The position numbers and the translations under genes were made by a program. A DNA stretch of 64,000 nt, taken from positions 23,430,001 to 23,494,000 of the forward strand of contig NC_088932.1 of the NCBI RefSeq assembly GCF_038396675.1, read 5' to 3'. Source of the DNA: Hydra vulgaris. Its lineage: Eukaryota; Cnidaria; Hydrozoa; Anthoathecata; Hydridae. A model generated the notes under the pieces. The model saw only the letters and a program-made list of their open reading frames with translations. It was not told where the DNA came from and made no database searches. The number at the start of each line of letters is the position of its first letter. Positions within the stretch are counted from its first letter, which is position 1. Shown piece after piece: positions 60,873 through 64,000 of the stretch.

Positions 60873-62234
60873 GTGAATATAAGAATATAAGTCTTATATC
60901 TTATTAATATAACATACACTCTTATACAGTGTCAACACTCAAATCATATATTTCAGCTAAATACAGAGCTGATATCTACAAATAAACTTAACAGTTACAG
61001 TTATTAAAAAAGTCGGTAGCTAAATCCAAAAGCCAGTACATATTATTACAAAAGTGCGAAAAACACAAAATTATTCCAAAATCTTTACCTATCAACAGTC
61101 CTGTAAGTACAAAGAGAGCAATGAGTATTGCTTTTTGATTTTGATTTGAAATTTTGGTTTGTCTAAAAAACGATGCTAAAAAATGGTGTTTTATTTTTAT
61201 AAATGAAACAAAAAACCTTCAGGAAAATCTTAAATCTACTCTTGATGAAAAACACTATGAAAAAGTTGAATAAGTCACTGAAAAAGCCCACAAAATAATG
61301 CTTATAAGATCAAAAGAAAGATTATTCAAAAAGTTTAGTATTCTTCAAAACGAATTTAAAAATAAACAAAAAATTAAAAACGGTAAATTAACTACGCATA
61401 CTAAGAATGCTATTTTAAACCTATGCAATACCGAAATTCCTAATAACCAAAACGATCTTCTTAATCTTGGTCCAAACTTTGTACCTTCTTTAATACATAT
61501 CCCTTATATGGATATTATCGCCACAACAGAGTCGCTTGCTTTAAAGCTAGAATATAACAACAAAATTGAAAATGCGCAGGATTTGAGAAAAAATGTTTTA
61601 AAAGAACTTAAAATGGGTAAAAAAATTAGTCAAAACTTAACAAGAGAACAAAGAAAAGCTCTAAAGGAAATTAAGGAAAACAAACTTATCGATATATATC
61701 AGTTTGATAAGGGTAATGGGTTTGCGAAAATTGAACACGAAAAAGCTTTAAAAATAATTCGCGATCAAATTGGTCAAACAAAGGTTTTAAGTGAAGATCC
61801 TACTTCTAGTTATGCTATAAAAATTAAATCTCTCACAACTTAATATAAAACAAAGATTTTCAAAAACAGAATATGACAGTATATATCCAAGTGATCTAAT
61901 CCTACCTCGTATGTATGGTCTAATTAAGGCTCACAAGCCTGAAAAAGCTTACTCTATGAGAATAGTTATATCAACTATCGGCACACCTAATTATGGAATA
62001 TCTAACTACTTAGTTAAAGCAATACAACCTATCTTAAATAAAAATAAAACACGTTTGAAAAATTTATTTGATTTTATTAGCAAAGCAAACTCATGGAACG
62101 TTGACGAAAACAAAGTTCAAGTTTCATCCATCAATTCCACTCAAAGAAGCTACTTTTACTCTTATAGATCAATTAAATAAAGATAAATCCAAAAGATGTT
62201 CTACCAAGATTACTATATCAAAAAAACAAAACAA

Positions 62235-64000
<1,766 letters not shown>

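Overview
The window looks like a piece of an AT-rich animal genome, most likely a cnidarian of the Hydra type. The reasons are the very high A+T content, long (TA)n microsatellites, short spliced exons, a class A GPCR fragment, and a dense nest of LINEs, Penelope-like elements and Tc1, pogo, hAT and unclassified DNA transposons. No bacterial operons, rRNA, CRISPR or phage features are seen. The Hydra assignment is inference and was not checked by a search.

Host genes are few. Two minus-strand exons (8234-8459 and 6776-6952) have good splice signals and matching phase. The first resembles the N-terminal region of TRIP4/ASC-1. A minus-strand exon at 30778-31383 encodes TM3-TM7 of a rhodopsin-family receptor. 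An open minus-strand frame at 55112-55725 has a possible splice acceptor but is not recognised.

Layout: 1-2.88 kb is a nearly complete Jockey/CR1-type LINE. 3.58-6.04 kb is a 53-bp satellite with 46 gap-free units. 6.8-8.5 kb holds the TRIP4-like exons. 9.5-10.0 kb is a LINE fragment. 10.5-15.9 kb is a second LINE split by a 4.24-kb DNA transposon with TIRs of about 0.94 kb. 16.5-28.7 kb is a graveyard of LINE, Tc1, pogo, hAT, SINE and MITE pieces. 29.7-34 kb carries SINE and MITE copies and the GPCR. 34.9-38.5 kb is a 3.66-kb spliced DNA transposon (Sola-like, tentative) inserted in a TA microsatellite. 39.4-40.5 kb is an IS630/Tc1-type transposase with an inverted partial duplication. 40.7-48.1 kb is one LINE split by three insertions. 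48.1-50.8 kb is a pogo/Tigger element split by a LINE. 51.8-53.0 kb is a giant compound (TA)n tract. 53.0-54.9 kb holds two more LINE fragments. 57.2-58.5 kb is a Tc1-like element with a decamer array resembling heat-shock elements. 58.6-63.6 kb holds two Penelope-like elements, each bounded by inverted copies of its own 3' part; the larger has 1340-bp arms.

Two general patterns stand out. Short, nearly perfect hairpins recur throughout; one can be compared with an intact sister copy and looks like a template-switch insertion. TA microsatellites repeatedly abut transposon ends. Almost all transposon genes carry stops or frameshifts, so the region is mainly a record of insertion history and not of working systems.
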